From Hanleya hanleyi (Eukaryota; Mollusca; Polyplacophora; Lepidopleurida; Hanleyidae), in the NCBI GenBank assembly GCA_036873755.1, contig JAVTVY010018939.1, forward strand, positions 1 to 64,000: DNA of 64,000 nt, read 5' to 3'. This document shows positions 10,670-23,661 of the stretch, piece by piece. The notes beneath the pieces are model-generated. The model was not told the origin of the DNA. It was given only the letters and a program-made list of their open reading frames with translations, and made no database searches. The translations under genes and the position numbers were made by a program. How positions within the stretch are numbered: position 1 is the first letter of the stretch; every line of letters starts with the position of its first letter.

Positions 10670-11190
10670 AGGTTTGATGAGAATTTGGCCCACATGAGGT
10701 GCGGTTTGGAGTGCCAAAATGAAATCTCATCTTGTTTTATGCTCTGAGTGTCTTTTTGGTTTTTCAAGAACAGCATCTTGAAGTAGTTGATTTGTGCTAA
10801 ATCGTCTATTTTGAGGTGAAAACAGAGCACCTTTCTCTCCGTTAACACATGAAGCCAGTCCAGAACCAAAACCGTGCTTGGACAACAACAAACTATTGGC
10901 AGGGTCAATATTTCGGGGTTAAGTTTATCTTGGTTCTCGACTGGCTTCATATGTTAACGAAGAGAAAAGTATGCGGTTTTCACCTCAAAATAGAATATTT
11001 TCACAAATTCACAGCTTCAAGATGCTGTCATTAAAAGGCCCAGGGCCTATACAAAACGCCCAGAGCATAAGACAAGATAATGTTCTTTACGCTAACTCAA
11101 AAAATTATTTCGTACGTAATATTCCATTTTGGCACTCCAAACCGCACCTGATGGGGGCCAAAATCTCATTAAACCGTGCAAGGTCCTTTA
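10670..11190. repeat. Foldback element, copy 1
   Basis: The left arm (about 10670-10880) and right arm (about 10925-11190) are inverted copies. The outer parts share GGTGCGGTTTGGAGTGCC and the inner parts share GAAGCCAGTCCAGAACCAA, around a spacer of about 45 bp. The flanks (10585-10640, 11250-11330, 11395-11460) hold three diverged direct copies of a CATCTTG..CATGATAT..GGAAAGAATCC module. No target-site duplication was identified. Confidence 0.8.
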
Positions 11191-11608
11191 CAGTTGGACC
11201 CAAGTGTTACCACCTTTGGAAAATGTGAACAGAATGCGACCTCAAGCGACATCTTGAGGCATGATATTGCTACAAATATCAGATATGGAAAGAATCCGTT
11301 GAGTCGCTCTAATTTCATTGTCCAGAAAATCAGTTTCAATTTGGCTCCCAGGTGACGTCAGCTATGGAAATACGTGACTGAAAAGCACCATCTTGGGGCA
11401 TGTTGATCATATACCAAATTTGGAAAGAATCCTCTTTTCTGGTCTTATTGTCCGAATTTAGAGGGAATAATGAACAGATCAATCTTTAAAAATTCGCATC
11501 ACAACTTAACGTGATTTTAAAATCTGTAAGGCCACTGCCTCTTGATTTTTTTTGTTCATCTTTATGGGATAAATGTATACATGTACCACTGATGCACTAA
11601 GTTTCTTA

Positions 11609-11673
11609 TACGGCCATAGTACGGACATAGTACGGCCATAGTACGGACATAGTACGGCCATAGTACGGACATG
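11609..11673. repeat. 11-bp minisatellite
   Basis: Alternating CGGCCATAGTA and CGGACATAGTA units, about six copies, giving a 22-bp dimer period. Confidence 0.92.
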
Positions 11674-14234
11674 ACCGAATGAGTACTAATGGCCCATTTT
11701 CCTGACAACTATGGCAGTTTATTCCTAATGGCTGTTAACGGATGGCTCAATAGAGATTATTGTATCCCCATTTCCATATCAGCCCTAATATCAGTCCGAG
11801 ACCCCATATCATCCCGAGGGCCGATATGGGGGTCGAGGGCTGATGCCAGGGAGGATATGAAAATGGGTATATCAGAATCTATTCATCACATATTTATAGA
11901 TGAATTATAGCATTGCAACTGACAAAACAAGTAGGCCTTGATCTTATTTTACATGAAACTGCTGATCGCAAATTGTACCCACGGTAAAATGCAGTCAATG
12001 CTGCGAAAATTTCTTTCGCGTGACATATATTATCACAAAAACTTCATCAGATGACTACGCATACCTCATAAAATTTTATATGTACAAAGATCTAGGTGAA
12101 AAATACAAAAGTGCGCTCGGCCAGACTGCAGAGAGAATACGACGAGATCCTCGAGCTTGTCGAGGGAAAACCACTCCTGTGCGCGATATGAGCCCAAGGG
12201 CTGATAACCGATATGAGGCCTGCGCGTGAGGGTAGCTATTCCATATCAAGACATGGAACGTTGTCATTTCATAGTATCAACGGGGCTAAATGTTCAGTAT
12301 CATAGACAAATATGTGATAATCTTTTTTTTTATCAAAATGCATATAATGGTAGTGTGTATATCACATTACACTCCCTAGTGATCCCACTCATTAGCTGTC
12401 TGAGCGGCCGTGGATGACCGACGAGTCAGTTCAGTAAGATAGGTTTTCGTCGAAAGCCTATGTAAAACATCAATGAAAGCATAACTATAGCTTCCGGAAG
12501 AGGATTAATTCATTTACAAATTCATGGAAAATACGGTATAACTTTTGAAAACTTTGGCGATCTGGAGCTACTTCAACAGCCGACGGAGTCCGCCGTCGTT
12601 ATATATACATTCACGCATAATCATTAAATATACATGAAAGAAGTGTGTCTCGCTTGTTTTATTTGCTGATGATTACCCAAGTGAATTCCATGCATGTTGA
12701 TAATAAGAAGGTTGCCATGAGTTTGTTGGGTGAATATGAGTTGCTAATTGCCCACTCCTTGACACTTCACAACTCGTATCGCACATGGCATCCCTGTGGT
12801 AGTTGTGGTAGTATCGTATTTAGCCCTAGGCTATTTTTATGTAATTCTCACAAACGTTCGGTTTCCTTATGGATTCCAAATCTCCGTCAGTCGATATTTT
12901 GTTTTATTGTGGACAGTCTGGTCCGATTGCTCTGGTGATCAATAGATTCCCGTGAGTGAAAAGAGGCCCTGGTTAGGGTTCAAGGAAACGTACTGATAAC
13001 TCTTCACGTTCGAAATACCATTCTATGGTTTCATTGGTTTTCTGTTCTTTCACCTTGATATTATCGCAATAGTTGGTTTTTGGTTTTTATTTTAAATTTT
13101 CAGAGATTGAGATTATCATAAGTTTCGATCTAAATTACAGTACTTGTAGACAGTATCTTGCCTAGATGTCTGATGGAGTCTAAAAAAAAGGCCCTAGAAT
13201 AACGCGATGAAATTATGAGCCATAGCACACCAAGCCGGTATTTCTCCTTAACGTTAAATGGTACTCTGAAAGTCTCAGATAACAAGTACAGTGCTGGTGA
13301 GAGGATATCTCTAGCGCCATTTCTAAAGGAACCCGCCACTACATTAACAACTTTTTCATAGCGAGTTAGATCAAAGGGCCATGTTGAAAGAATCTTTTTG
13401 TATTGCCACGGGATTCTGAAAACTTGCCATTATCACTCTGTAGGAAGCGTGATCAATTCTCTATGAAGCCCAGGTTCATTATTAGTTGTTCCCAGACAAT
13501 GATCATGATTTGGTTATTTCACTCGGGAAGTGTATGTTATTTCCACAGAAGATGGGTGTTTGCGATTTTTGAGAAATATGTGAAATAGTCGATATACTAC
13601 TAAGATTTTAGTTTTCTAGATTTAAACACATATTTGAAAAAAACACATATAAATTATGGCACTGTTGTACAATTTTGAGTATTTCAATGAGCCTTTATTT
13701 AGATGTATCGTGGATTCAGTTTCAATGAAAACGTTTGTAGTATCTGCACTGAACCGTCTTGATGACGGAATTGATGCGACTATTGATCAACTCCAAATTT
13801 ATTTACAGCGCATTCACTACCCATTCCTAGTAAGGTCCCCTTTATAATTTCATAATAAGAGGGACCAGCCGTTTCTGACGTCATGGTGATTCGCCTTCTG
13901 TCTTGAATAACCATATCCAGAGTACAATACTACTGGACATTATCATTCCTTTAAACGGGCATGTGAGAATTGCTGGCTGAGTGAGAAAAGACATCTGACA
14001 GCCAATAATCCACACTTTAGTTTAATTCAAATTTTTATTGGGCATTTTAAACTATTATCTGTTCTCAGACTTGCAGGATGAATTGTTGATAACACCCAAT
14101 CATCTGAATGTAGCATATTGGCGTAAACATGAAAAACATCGCTCAAATCAAATGCTCATTTCTACAACAACACCCATCTCCCCACCAATAATCTCAAATT
14201 TTCGCCGTTCCTGCCTGGGCTTCAACCTTGGTAA
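11674..14234. other. No supported gene; degraded repeats
   Basis: 11770-11870 contains an imperfect inverted repeat (CCCATTTCCATATCAGCCCT against AGGGCTGAT...GGATATGAAAATGGG) and a related piece near 12185-12215, so an old foldback element is likely. The rest has only short open frames with no recognised motif. Confidence 0.4.
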
Positions 14235-15480
14235 AGAAACACACTATATCGTTCTCGTATATGTTCTCGTACTGTCCTGTTATAGGACCGGCTGGAGAAT
14301 GCACTACTCCGTTCTCGTGCAACGGACTGGGGAACTTTCCTTTCTCGTAGGCAGGATAAAGGAATACATTGCTCCGCTATCGTAGGATCAACTGGAGAAC
14401 ACACTGCTCTTTTGTCGAAGGACAGACTGGAGAACACACGGCTCCGTTCTCATAGTACCTACATTATATAAGAGGAACACGTACACACTGCTCTGTTCGC
14501 ATAGGACATACTGGGGAACAAACCGCCTTGTTTGACCTACTGGACAATGAATTGTCCTGTTAACGAAGTACCTACAGAGGCAATTTTTCACAAACCTGTA
14601 CAGAGCTGTATGCTACTGAACCGTACTGAACATAAAGGCACACCATACATGGAAATACTGAGCTGTAACTAAACAGATCCTATATGGTAATCACACCTCA
14701 GAACTGTTCTGCACTGAACTGAACAGTACATGTCAGTTAGCAACAGCCTGGTTCCACGAGGTAGCTGAGCAGTACTGTACAATAACAGGTTGGTTACTGC
14801 ATGGACTACTGCTCAGCCTTGTTTCTTGTGGTACTATATGGTATCCAATCAGTACTGACCAGCTACTGAGCGGTACTGTGTGGATACTGCTCAGTACTAA
14901 CTGAGGTGGTCTGTTCAGGGGCCCTTCATTGCAGTTACCATTCAGTTGCCACACGGAACCAACATGTGGAAAGTGGGAACATGTGAGAACTGTTACGTTC
15001 TCGTTGAACAAATTGGCTCATTAAGATTCATTGAGGAACGATGTTCATTTATCGTAGGGCCGACTGCGGAACACATTGCCCTGTTCTCGTGTGGCCAGCT
15101 GAGGCACACCCAATCACGATTTGATTGAATCGTATGGGAGCGGTTGTCGTATTCATGTAGGGTCCACTGGGAACAAGCTGGTCTGCTGTCGTAGGACTGA
15201 GGGGAAATCTCTTCTGTTCTGACAGAAACGACTGGAGGAACATACTGTCCAACGCCAACGGAATACATCGCCTACGAAACCCACATTCTCCTGTACAAGT
15301 ACGGTCGACTGAGGAACACAATATACCCTGTTCTCGTAGGACCGACTAGGAAAGAAACTGTCGAGGTTCTCGTAGGACCTACGGGGAACACCTGATTTTC
15401 ATTCTCTGAGACTGAGGACGGACTGGAAAACAATTACTCCGTTCAAGTAGGGTCGACTGGGTAACACACTATCCCCTTCT
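14235..15480. repeat. Degenerate ~36-bp minisatellite with a CAGTACTGA-rich insert
   Basis: Two blocks (14235-14560 and 15000-15480) are built from diverged copies of a unit like GTTCTCGTAGGACCGACTGG plus GGAACACACTGCTC. They are separated by 14600-14990, which is rich in CAGTACTG/ACTGAAC words. Unit divergence is high, so the array is old. The many short minus-strand open frames here follow the repeat and are not treated as genes. Confidence 0.7.
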
Positions 15481-15714
15481 AATAAGAGATTTGCATTGGC
15501 TTCAAAATATAAGAGGAAATCATAATGTAAAGAAAAAATGTAAAATTGTGCTGCATAACCCTTTCCGACCTGGCGTATTCACGTATTCACAAAACCCATA
15601 ATCCATCCATATTTTGTCTCGTGACAGTAATATCCGCATGTTGTAGGCAGGATGCTAGTGGAATGGAGAATAAGACGCTGAGCAAAAGACCTTTCGTGGT
15701 TTATGATGTTTTAG

Positions 15715-16225
15715 CCCCTTCAAGGTGCGGTTTGGGGTGCCAAATTCAAGTCTCGCGTACGAAAGAAATTTTCATTTAGATTAAACTATATTATCTTGTA
15801 GCATTGTCTGTGGGCTAGATCTCATGGTTTTGTTTAACTAACAGCCTCTTCATGTAATGTATTCGTGCAAAATAAGCGGGTTCGAGGTAAAATCAGCAAC
15901 TTTTTCTCTCTGTAGACACCTGAAGCCAGACCAGAACTAAAAAAGTTCTTGGGAGCTAACTATTGGCATGATCAACGTTTTGGAGTAATTAAGTTTTTCT
16001 TGGTTCTGGACTGGAATCATATTTTCGGAGAGAAATAGATATGATATTGAACACACATACTTCTAGAATATGCTAGTATTAAAAAGCCCTATGACCCAGT
16101 CCTTAGCCCATAAGACAATATAATATACTTTAATTAAACTGAACACTTTCTATCGCATGCGATATTTCACTTTTTCACTTCAAATCGCATCACATGGGGC
16201 TAAAACCTCACTGAACCACGCCAGG
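15715..16225. repeat. Foldback element, copy 2
   Basis: Diverged relative of 10670-11190. GGTGCGGTTTGGGGTGCC opens the left arm, GAAGCCAGACCAGAAC and GGTTCTGGACTGGAATC face each other at the centre, and CACTTCAAATCGCATCACATG closes the right arm. Confidence 0.75.
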
Positions 16226-17347
16226 TGTCTATAAAGCAAGCAGAGTTTTCCATTTCCTGAAACCTCTTTAGTTGAGGATTGGCTACTAGCAAATACAGAA
16301 ACCAATTAGGATGCTCCAATATATTTTCTTAAAGATTTTGAATACTTGCCGAAAAATTCAAACATGGAACTAATGGCTAACTCTGCTGGTTCCTGACATT
16401 ATATTTGTTGTTTCCCCCCTCCTTTTATGAGTCTCAGAATGACAAGAATATATCAACAATATGACCTCTGTTGTTCAGCGGTTCCATTTTACCCGGAGTC
16501 AAGTTACTAGAAATAAGTCTTTCGATTATTGGCACGGAAATTCCTTTATGGACGACGACTGGATATTAAATGTCGGATCTGACGTTTGCTATATCACCAA
16601 TGGAATCATTGTGATATTATGGCTTATGCTATTAAGAGCGAGGGTCGGATTAATCCACCAGCTACATGTATCTTTGACTTGCTTTTCTTTACCAAAACCT
16701 TCGACTTTTTGGCATTTAATTTAACACCACTTTGTTCCGACGACAGCTGTGAACTTTGGCAATTTTGCCCAGAACGATTAAGTGTCAGTGTATACTCAGC
16801 GTGTCGCATGTACGGAGTAGCGATTTAGTAATGTGTTTGCTTTAGGATCATTGCACTTAAATTTAATAGCTTTACCACGTCCTGTAGAATTGTGTCTCCT
16901 CTGCCTATGTGGCAGTCTTGCAGTTATTGATAAAATACATACAACGGAGCTTTTTGTGTTTATCCACTACACTTCAAATTAAGCCAAGCTTAATCCAAAG
17001 TTCGCATCGTTTGAAAAGAGGCGAGACCGATATAATAGTGTATAAATCAATACTGTTTGCTCATTTTTAATGGAATTGCATACTGGGTGTAGATTCAATA
17101 CGATTATCCAGATAAAGCAGGTGAAATTCTTTAGAAATATTTACTTTTATTAACTTTTCACGTGAACCTTGTAATCCTCGTAATTTGTCCATAAATCTGA
17201 CCTTCTGAATTTTATCTCATTAACTCTCAGGCGAGCATTGCTAATATTAGTTCAGTAGTAGCAGAACCCTCATAATCACATTCTGTTTCATTGAAAATTC
17301 ATGTTAATCGAATGGGTTGAGAAATGGCGAATACATCATTTACTCCA
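16226..17347. other. No supported gene
   Basis: The stretch around 16515-16590 (TTCGATTATTGGCACG ... GGATATTAAATGTCGGATCTG) resembles 47408-47465, so it is an unnamed dispersed repeat. Nothing else is recognised. Confidence 0.4.
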
Positions 17348-17350
17348 TAT

Positions 17351-17515
17351 TAGGCGAGCGGCCAGGGTCACCTCCAGAGGCGACTTAATGCACCCACCCT
17401 ACACACACCTGGATCATACATCATTTTGAAGATGAAGGTCTCTACTTGTCGAGTCTGCTTGCAGTACTGTCAAAATGTGGTGCCGTTGCCATGGGAACGG
17501 GCCCCAAAGATAGAC
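17351..17515. repeat. Left inverted end of the 8.1-kb element
   Basis: Inverted copy of 25285-25448. The best-conserved part is 17383-17500, including TTAATGCACCCACCCTACAC and the block CAGTACTGTCAAAATGTGGT. Confidence 0.8.
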
Positions 17516-19811
17516 AGTTGAAGTAACATCTTCACCACCATAGGCTATCGAGTATTTTAGAAATTTTGACATTCTTAGGAATTTCCCAGTTCACCTCGGC
17601 AAATGATACGTTTAGGTCAATTATACTCCTGTGATTACAAATAATATCGTCACTAACCGATATTAATAAGTTTGAGACCCCAAAATGGCGTTTCAAAATA
17701 GCCACTGGAAATCCAATATTTCAAGTAATTATCAAGTGAAAATATAAGTGCCCTTAAGTGAAAATATTAAACTAAATTGAAATCACAATGTTTTATTCAC
17801 CAGCTTATATTATTGGGCTAAGTTTGAACTTATTTGCATAACCCTCCAAGCAACGGAACCATGTAAAATTAATCGTGAACATGGGGCAGGGTGGCAACGG
17901 AAAACCATGGCTGTGACGGGGGTTTTTTTTCTCGAACTTACTAAGAGTTACTAATCTCTTTATTGTGGACCTCAAACTGTTATCTGTAAAGTTTTTAAAC
18001 ACTGGCACATGCATTGGTAAGGGGCTGTAAATGTGTATATTCCTAGTAAAAGCTTTTGAACTGATCATTCTAAATCCCTGACATCAAGAGCCTCCGTGTT
18101 GTTGACAGCGGTCACGTCTTTTCGGATGATAGCCTCGACTGAAGAAAGCTGATTGCGATGATGAAACTTCCCGGGGATGGTAAGTATGATATGCTAATAT
18201 ATTGAACATTTGTAGGTTCACTATAACTTTGTCTAATCACATAATAAAAGAGGCCTGACCTGTATGTTTGGGACATAGGCAGTGCTCATTCTTCACATCA
18301 TACGACTTTACAAAATATCAAAATGAACGATCCTTACGGTAGGAGTCATATGCCCCGGACGACTGACCATCGGCATTTAAATTTGGAGTAAAACTTATTG
18401 CTGTCAAAGTTCTGTTGAATTTTAATAAACTTTAAGCTACAATCTACCAATTTAATTTCATGGCTAGATGATAGGTGAGTACTTTAAAAGGAAAAGGCAC
18501 TGGATTGTTCACGGTGGTGTTGTTTTTATACGATGTTGTTGTTGTAATGATGTGCGGTGACATGCGAAGAGATCCCTGTAAAACGTGACAAATAATGGGA
18601 GATGTGAGCATTCGTGTTGCACTTATTGTTGTTTTATGTATTTTCTGTCAGAGGGATTCCATGAAACAGTCTTCCGAAAGTGCCAAATGTTAGTGTAATT
18701 TCCTGACAATGTCAACAAAGTTTATATTTACCGCCACACATCACTGTACCCGTAGCGGCGCGTAGTGGAAGAGGACGCGCTATTTCAAGTTGACTTCCCA
18801 TAAAAATACGGATCAATTGGACTTGACTGATTATATTAGAGAAAAACATTATTTAATATATCACAAAATATCCCCATAAAATATCCGCTGAAAAGATGTA
18901 TGTTTAGGGTGAGTGAACATTTGAAAGTTTACATCTCGACCGAAGAGTGGGCAGGAACTTATCCTGTCTAAGCCAATCAAAATTGAGCAGGTCTTTGACG
19001 GGAAGTCTGGTAGAGATTTGTGATTTAAGAAACATTGTGGTACAATTTAAAAGAACACGCTATTATCGTAAAAGTGTTTCTCCAGTGATACCAAACATAT
19101 TACACAATAATTCGGATATCTAATTCAGTGGACTAACTATTCTCACTCCAATCTAAGTATTATATCATAGTCATAGTCTGGACCAGTAGAAATCGACTAT
19201 CATTTGCGAAGCAATTCCTCAGGGTGACACTAAGGCCTGTATGTGGAGAGGGGTGTGTATGTGTGTTGGGGTGTTGGGGTGGGAGCGGGGCGATCTGAAG
19301 TCATTATATTACGTACACACTTAAAATGTGGGTCAGATTTGCGTTAATTATTCTTTAGTATTTCACTCGCATAACTAATATATGTAACTGTATTTCCTTA
19401 TTACACATTTATTACTTCATAAATATGATAGGGATTGTGCGAACGGTATATTTATTTTTTAAGAATTGGATGAAGCAATACTACAATTCCCATTTTTGTA
19501 ACGAGGAATTTGCACAAAACTGCAATAGGGTTTGTGAAGGGCTTAGACTGGGGAATTTATTTCTGAGTCCCATTGTGGTCATATACATAAATATTACAAC
19601 TTATTACAGACGAGTCACCAGTTCCGTCTCACCTAACTGAAATATTCAGTTGATTAAGAAGGAAAAGGATTGATTGGCAAAATGAATATCAGGAGTACAC
19701 TTGTCTATAGAATTTATTAACAATTTATTAACTTAGATGGCGATGCGCTAAGATGTGGGAATACGAGATTACATTTCTTAATCAGAGATATCAGATTCGA
19801 TCCAATGACGC
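17516..19811. other. Left non-coding arm of the 8.1-kb element
   Basis: No long open frame. 17810-17890 resembles the T-family MITE interior (ACTTATTTGCATAACCCTCC). A strong splice-donor-like site, GATG|GTAAGT, ends a possible leader exon at 18179. An acceptor-like TTTTGTAG lies at 20614-20621, just before the gene's first ATG. Such a leader intron would be about 2.4 kb; this is inference. Confidence 0.35.
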
Positions 19812-20038
19812 CACAGGGGCTTGTAGCTGGTCGGTTATTAATTATGATATTAATATTTATATATACTCTCCTCCTACTCTATATACATAGAGTAGGAGGA
19901 GAGTATATATAAATATTAATATATATATATATATATATTTATATATACTCTCCTCCTACTCTATATACATAGAGTAGGAGGAGAGTATATATAAATATTA
20001 ATATCATAATTAATAACCGACCCGCTACAGCCCCTGTG
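19812..20038. mobile_element. 227-bp palindromic hAT-type MITE
   Basis: The ends are CACAGGGGCTTGTAGC and GCTACAGCCCCTGTG, and a perfect 8-bp duplication AATGACGC lies at 19804-19811 and 20039-20046, the length typical of hAT elements. Nearly the whole element is one palindrome around an (AT)n centre. Each half holds a smaller palindrome built on ACTCTCCTCCTACTCTATA and TAGAGTAGGAGGAGAGT. Confidence 0.92.
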
Positions 20039-20639
20039 AATGACGCCAGTTCCGATCCAGCCTCGGTTTGCATTGAACTTTGGCTCAGATTTATACAACT
20101 GCAATCGTCAACATAACTTTATCCCCAAAATAGGGTGCTATCTGGATAATTCGTTTTGCATGTCTTCATCACAAAAGTGTTCATTTGGTGATCAATAATG
20201 CAGTGTGTGTGTGTTGGGAAGTGGGGGGGTATATTCCAAATATTGGAAATATAGATTGGACAATGAAAATTCCCGAACAGATTATAATTGTACTCACTAG
20301 CAAACGTTTCAATCTCCGGTACTTTTATTATTTTAATCCTGATAGATCGAGATAATCAGGTCGGTAAAAATATAATTGGAGAACCAAAATATATGCGGGA
20401 TTGGAAGGGGGTGGGGACGGGGTGAAACAAGATATCGCTTGCTTGTGAACTTTTTTTTATTCACGTCATCCGTTAGGCCTACATATTTTGTGTCCCATAT
20501 TTCTGAATATCTATTTTAATATATTTCACAGTATCTAAGTAACTCCTTCAGCTCGCCGTACTTTTGCATCTACTGGTGTCGTCTCAGATGTACTAACCAG
20601 TTCTCATTTTCGTTTTGTAGAATTCAAACTGTTGTAGCC

Positions 20640-23600
20640 ATGGATACTGGTGGTGGATTACCAAATAGTCCCCTCACACTCGCGTCCAAACCAAAGCGAC
20701 GACGACGATCCATAGACAGGAAACCTTCACAGCAGTTGCATATGCACCGGTGGTCGACGCCAAGCCTGCAGACATGGCAACTGTCTACACGACAATGAAG
20801 AACTGTCAAGAAATGTGTTCGAGCCTTGGCCAGCGGGTGTCTATTCAAACTATGGATCAACAGCTTTACGCAGTAGCTCAGCAGGTGAAATGGAGCCGGC
20901 CAGAGGAATTTCAGACACACACAGTCCGTTTGGGGGGATTTCACGCTCTTTGCTGTTTCATAGCCGCTGTTGGCAAGTTGTGGGGAGATGGTGGTCTGAG
21001 AGATCTGCTGGGTGAGTCGGGTGTATATGCAGGATCAACCGTAGACTTCATGCTTGCAGGCAAACAATTTCACCGTGCAGTAAGAGGCTTGACATTAGCA
21101 TACGAAGCACTTAGTCAGATGTTCGTCTCCGCCTTCAATGTATGGTGCGAGAAAAATCAGCAAGGTCTTCCGGATAACTTCTGGCAGCAGTTGGTCACAA
21201 CACAGGCTGTTTTTCATTCGCGTGATCAAAAGGCCAGTGCGAATGCGGTAAAAGATCTGGATTCTCTCATAGCCGAGTACATCACACCCCTTCTTCAAAA
21301 GTTCAAAGAATTTGGACGAGCACAATCCCCAACGTTCCAGTATTGGGAGACGTTCCTTGATGCCATTCAGCTTATGCTGCTCAACATACGAGCAGAGCGC
21401 GAAGGTAGCTGGACTCTACATCTACAAACAGTATCATCCATGTTACCCTATTTTTTCAGTACCAACAGGAGGAACTATGCGCGTTGGATACCAGTCTACA
21501 TCTTGGAAATGGTCAACATACCACAAAATGTACGATCAGCCTTCGAAGACGGACAGTTCAGCTTTCGAGAGAGTCCAGGTTGTTTCAACGGAATTTGGAG
21601 TGACATGGGTACTGAGAAAACAGTCACCAGAGACTCCAAAAGTGATGGGGGGATCGTGGGCTTAACTCGAAAGAAAAGCGCTTTGTTGCGATGGACATTA
21701 ACCCGTCATATTATGGCAGAATATTCATCAGTGATGAACAAACGGAGTGGAATGAAGAAAACAGAGAACGTTGTGCACCAACAAGCCCAACCAGCCGCCA
21801 TGAAACAAGACGAAAAGCACGTGAAGGCCTTGGTTCAGCACTTAAAAGACATCATGACTAATCCTTTCGATACCGATGTCCACCCCGATGTTTTGGTTAA
21901 CATCTCCACGGGACTGCATGCCACCGACCAGGTTCAGAAATCACTGCTTGCTTCCATTACCATTGGTAAGGAGAGAGTACAGTCATTTGTCAAATCGGCC
22001 TTATCTGCAGACGGAACGTGCAGCTTCTACAATCCAATCAGTAAATCTCTAGTTCAAACGTTTGGCGATATGGTAAAGAAAACAAAGATCCACCTGCAAG
22101 GACGATTGAAAAACGTCAACATCAGTCCGGAGCTGGTATTCCGTCGTGCGCTTACTATTGCAAATTCCAGAGATGATGTCACTCTTGAAAGTATCTTGAG
22201 CCATCCGGTAGGAGCTGTGCCAATTTCTATTTTTCATGAGGATGGCACCATGCGAAAATGCACTAAGGCGGAACTACATGTAGGTCAGAAACTAGAAGAA
22301 GCAATCACAACTGCGGTTGAGCTACCATCAGGTAAAAGAAGATGCAGCGTCTACATCCGTGATGCCATGGCTATGATACAGATGATGCATGGAAATGATT
22401 ACAAGACGTTTGATGATCTTGGCGCTGCATATCTTAGACTATTACTCTTAGCATTTTCTAAGGCTGACACAGTCGTGGATGTCTTTGACAGATATGATGC
22501 TGCAGATTCCGTCAAAAGTTGTGAGAGAGCACTCCGGGCTGGGTCTGTTGTAAATGCAAAGCAATACAGTGTGACTGGAGGTCGTTCGGTTCCACCGTGG
22601 AAGAAATTCCTAACCGTTGGCTCAAACAAACAAGCTCTGACAAACTTCCTTTGCGCTTATCTGATGAATCACACCCCATCACATCTGTCTATTCATCCAG
22701 AAAGGAAACTTGTTCTTGCTGGAGGGCTCGTAGATGGCACAGAGACCAAATGTGTAACGTCTCGCGGACCACAAGAAATGCCTGAAATGCACAGCACCCA
22801 AGAGGAAGCGGACACTCGAATGTTGCTCCATGCCATATTCGCCAATTCAAATTTTGGATCGACTGGTGTCACAGGAAGGGTTGTGATAAGATTACCGGAT
22901 ACAGATGTCCTCGTCTTGGCGATTCATTACTTTCCGCAGATGTTACATGTTCGTGAGCTGTGGATGGAAACTGGGGCTGCCACGTCCGTCAGAAACACAC
23001 ACAGATTCATATCGGTTTGTGAATCTATATCACCAATCTTCTGCCAGATACTCCCTGATGTTCACTCACTGACAGGATGTGACTCAACGTCATCATTTCT
23101 GGGCGTTGGAAAGAAAACTGTATTCAATGTGGTAAGCTAAAGGGGATGAGTTCTTCGCGGACCTGGTGTCACTAAGCGGCCTGGATGAGGACGCTGCTAT
23201 AAAGGCTGCACTCAACTTCATAGCTATGCTGTATGATCCAAAGGAAAAGGAAACCAGATCTGAACACATTGCGAATGAGATTGGCGACCAGGAAGGAAAC
23301 ATCCCTGGCTAAGTTACCACCATGCGAGGCCAGTTTTAAGGAACATGTGAAGCGAGCTATGTGGCAAACTAAAATTTGGATGTCTGCCCATGTTAGCCGG
23401 CCCAATCTAGGAACACCATTGGACCATGGATGGCAAGCGGATACATCTGGACTATCGCCTGTGTTTTTTGAAGGACCCACTGCCTCGGAAATAATTAAGG
23501 ACTTGATATGTTCGTGTAGTGTCAAGAGTCGTATAACGGGTTGCGTATGCCACCGAAGTGGCTTGCCTTGCACCAAGCTATGTACTTGTCAGGCAGATGT

Positions 23601-23655
23601 GGAAACTTGTGGCAATGGAATCACTCACATTCATACTGCTGGAGAAGAACTGTGA
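20640..23655 (+). pseudogene. Transposon-borne gene: PIN/FEN-like nuclease plus CXC cysteine cluster
   Basis: The open frame from 20669 to 23140 encodes about 820 residues without an intron. The N-terminal half has a conserved-looking DQQLYAVAQQVKW, LGGFH and GKQFHRAVRGLTLAYEAL block, as in many near-identical uncharacterised mollusc and cnidarian proteins (from memory). The C-terminal part has EEADTR (from 22803), PDTDVLVLA (from 22893) and TGCDS (from 23073). This spaced acidic pattern is like the E-A-x-A, D-x-D and G-x-D motifs of the FEN/XPG nuclease fold. Two single-base frame changes follow, near 23135 (early stop at 23138) and near 23245. The frame after them ends in a cluster CSC...CVC...CTKLCTC...CGN, resembling Tesmin/TSO1 CXC repeats, with the stop at 23655. 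The first ATG (20640) opens a different frame (MDTGGG... RRRR) and would need a third shift. It probably acted in element mobility; the transposase core itself is not pinned down. Confidence 0.7.
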
Positions 23656-23661
23656 CTGTCA

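Noticed and set aside
12395..12460. Hammerhead ribozyme-like segment (GACGAGTC ... GTCGAAAGCC)
   Set aside because: The required CTGATGA core and stem arrangement are missing.
13130..13339. 69-codon minus-strand frame as a gene
   Set aside because: No motif, no splice context, and length within chance expectation.
20640..20749. Taking the ATG at 20640 as the clean start of the nuclease-CXC gene
   Set aside because: Its frame hits a stop after about 50 codons and does not join the main frame without a shift, so the native start is left open.
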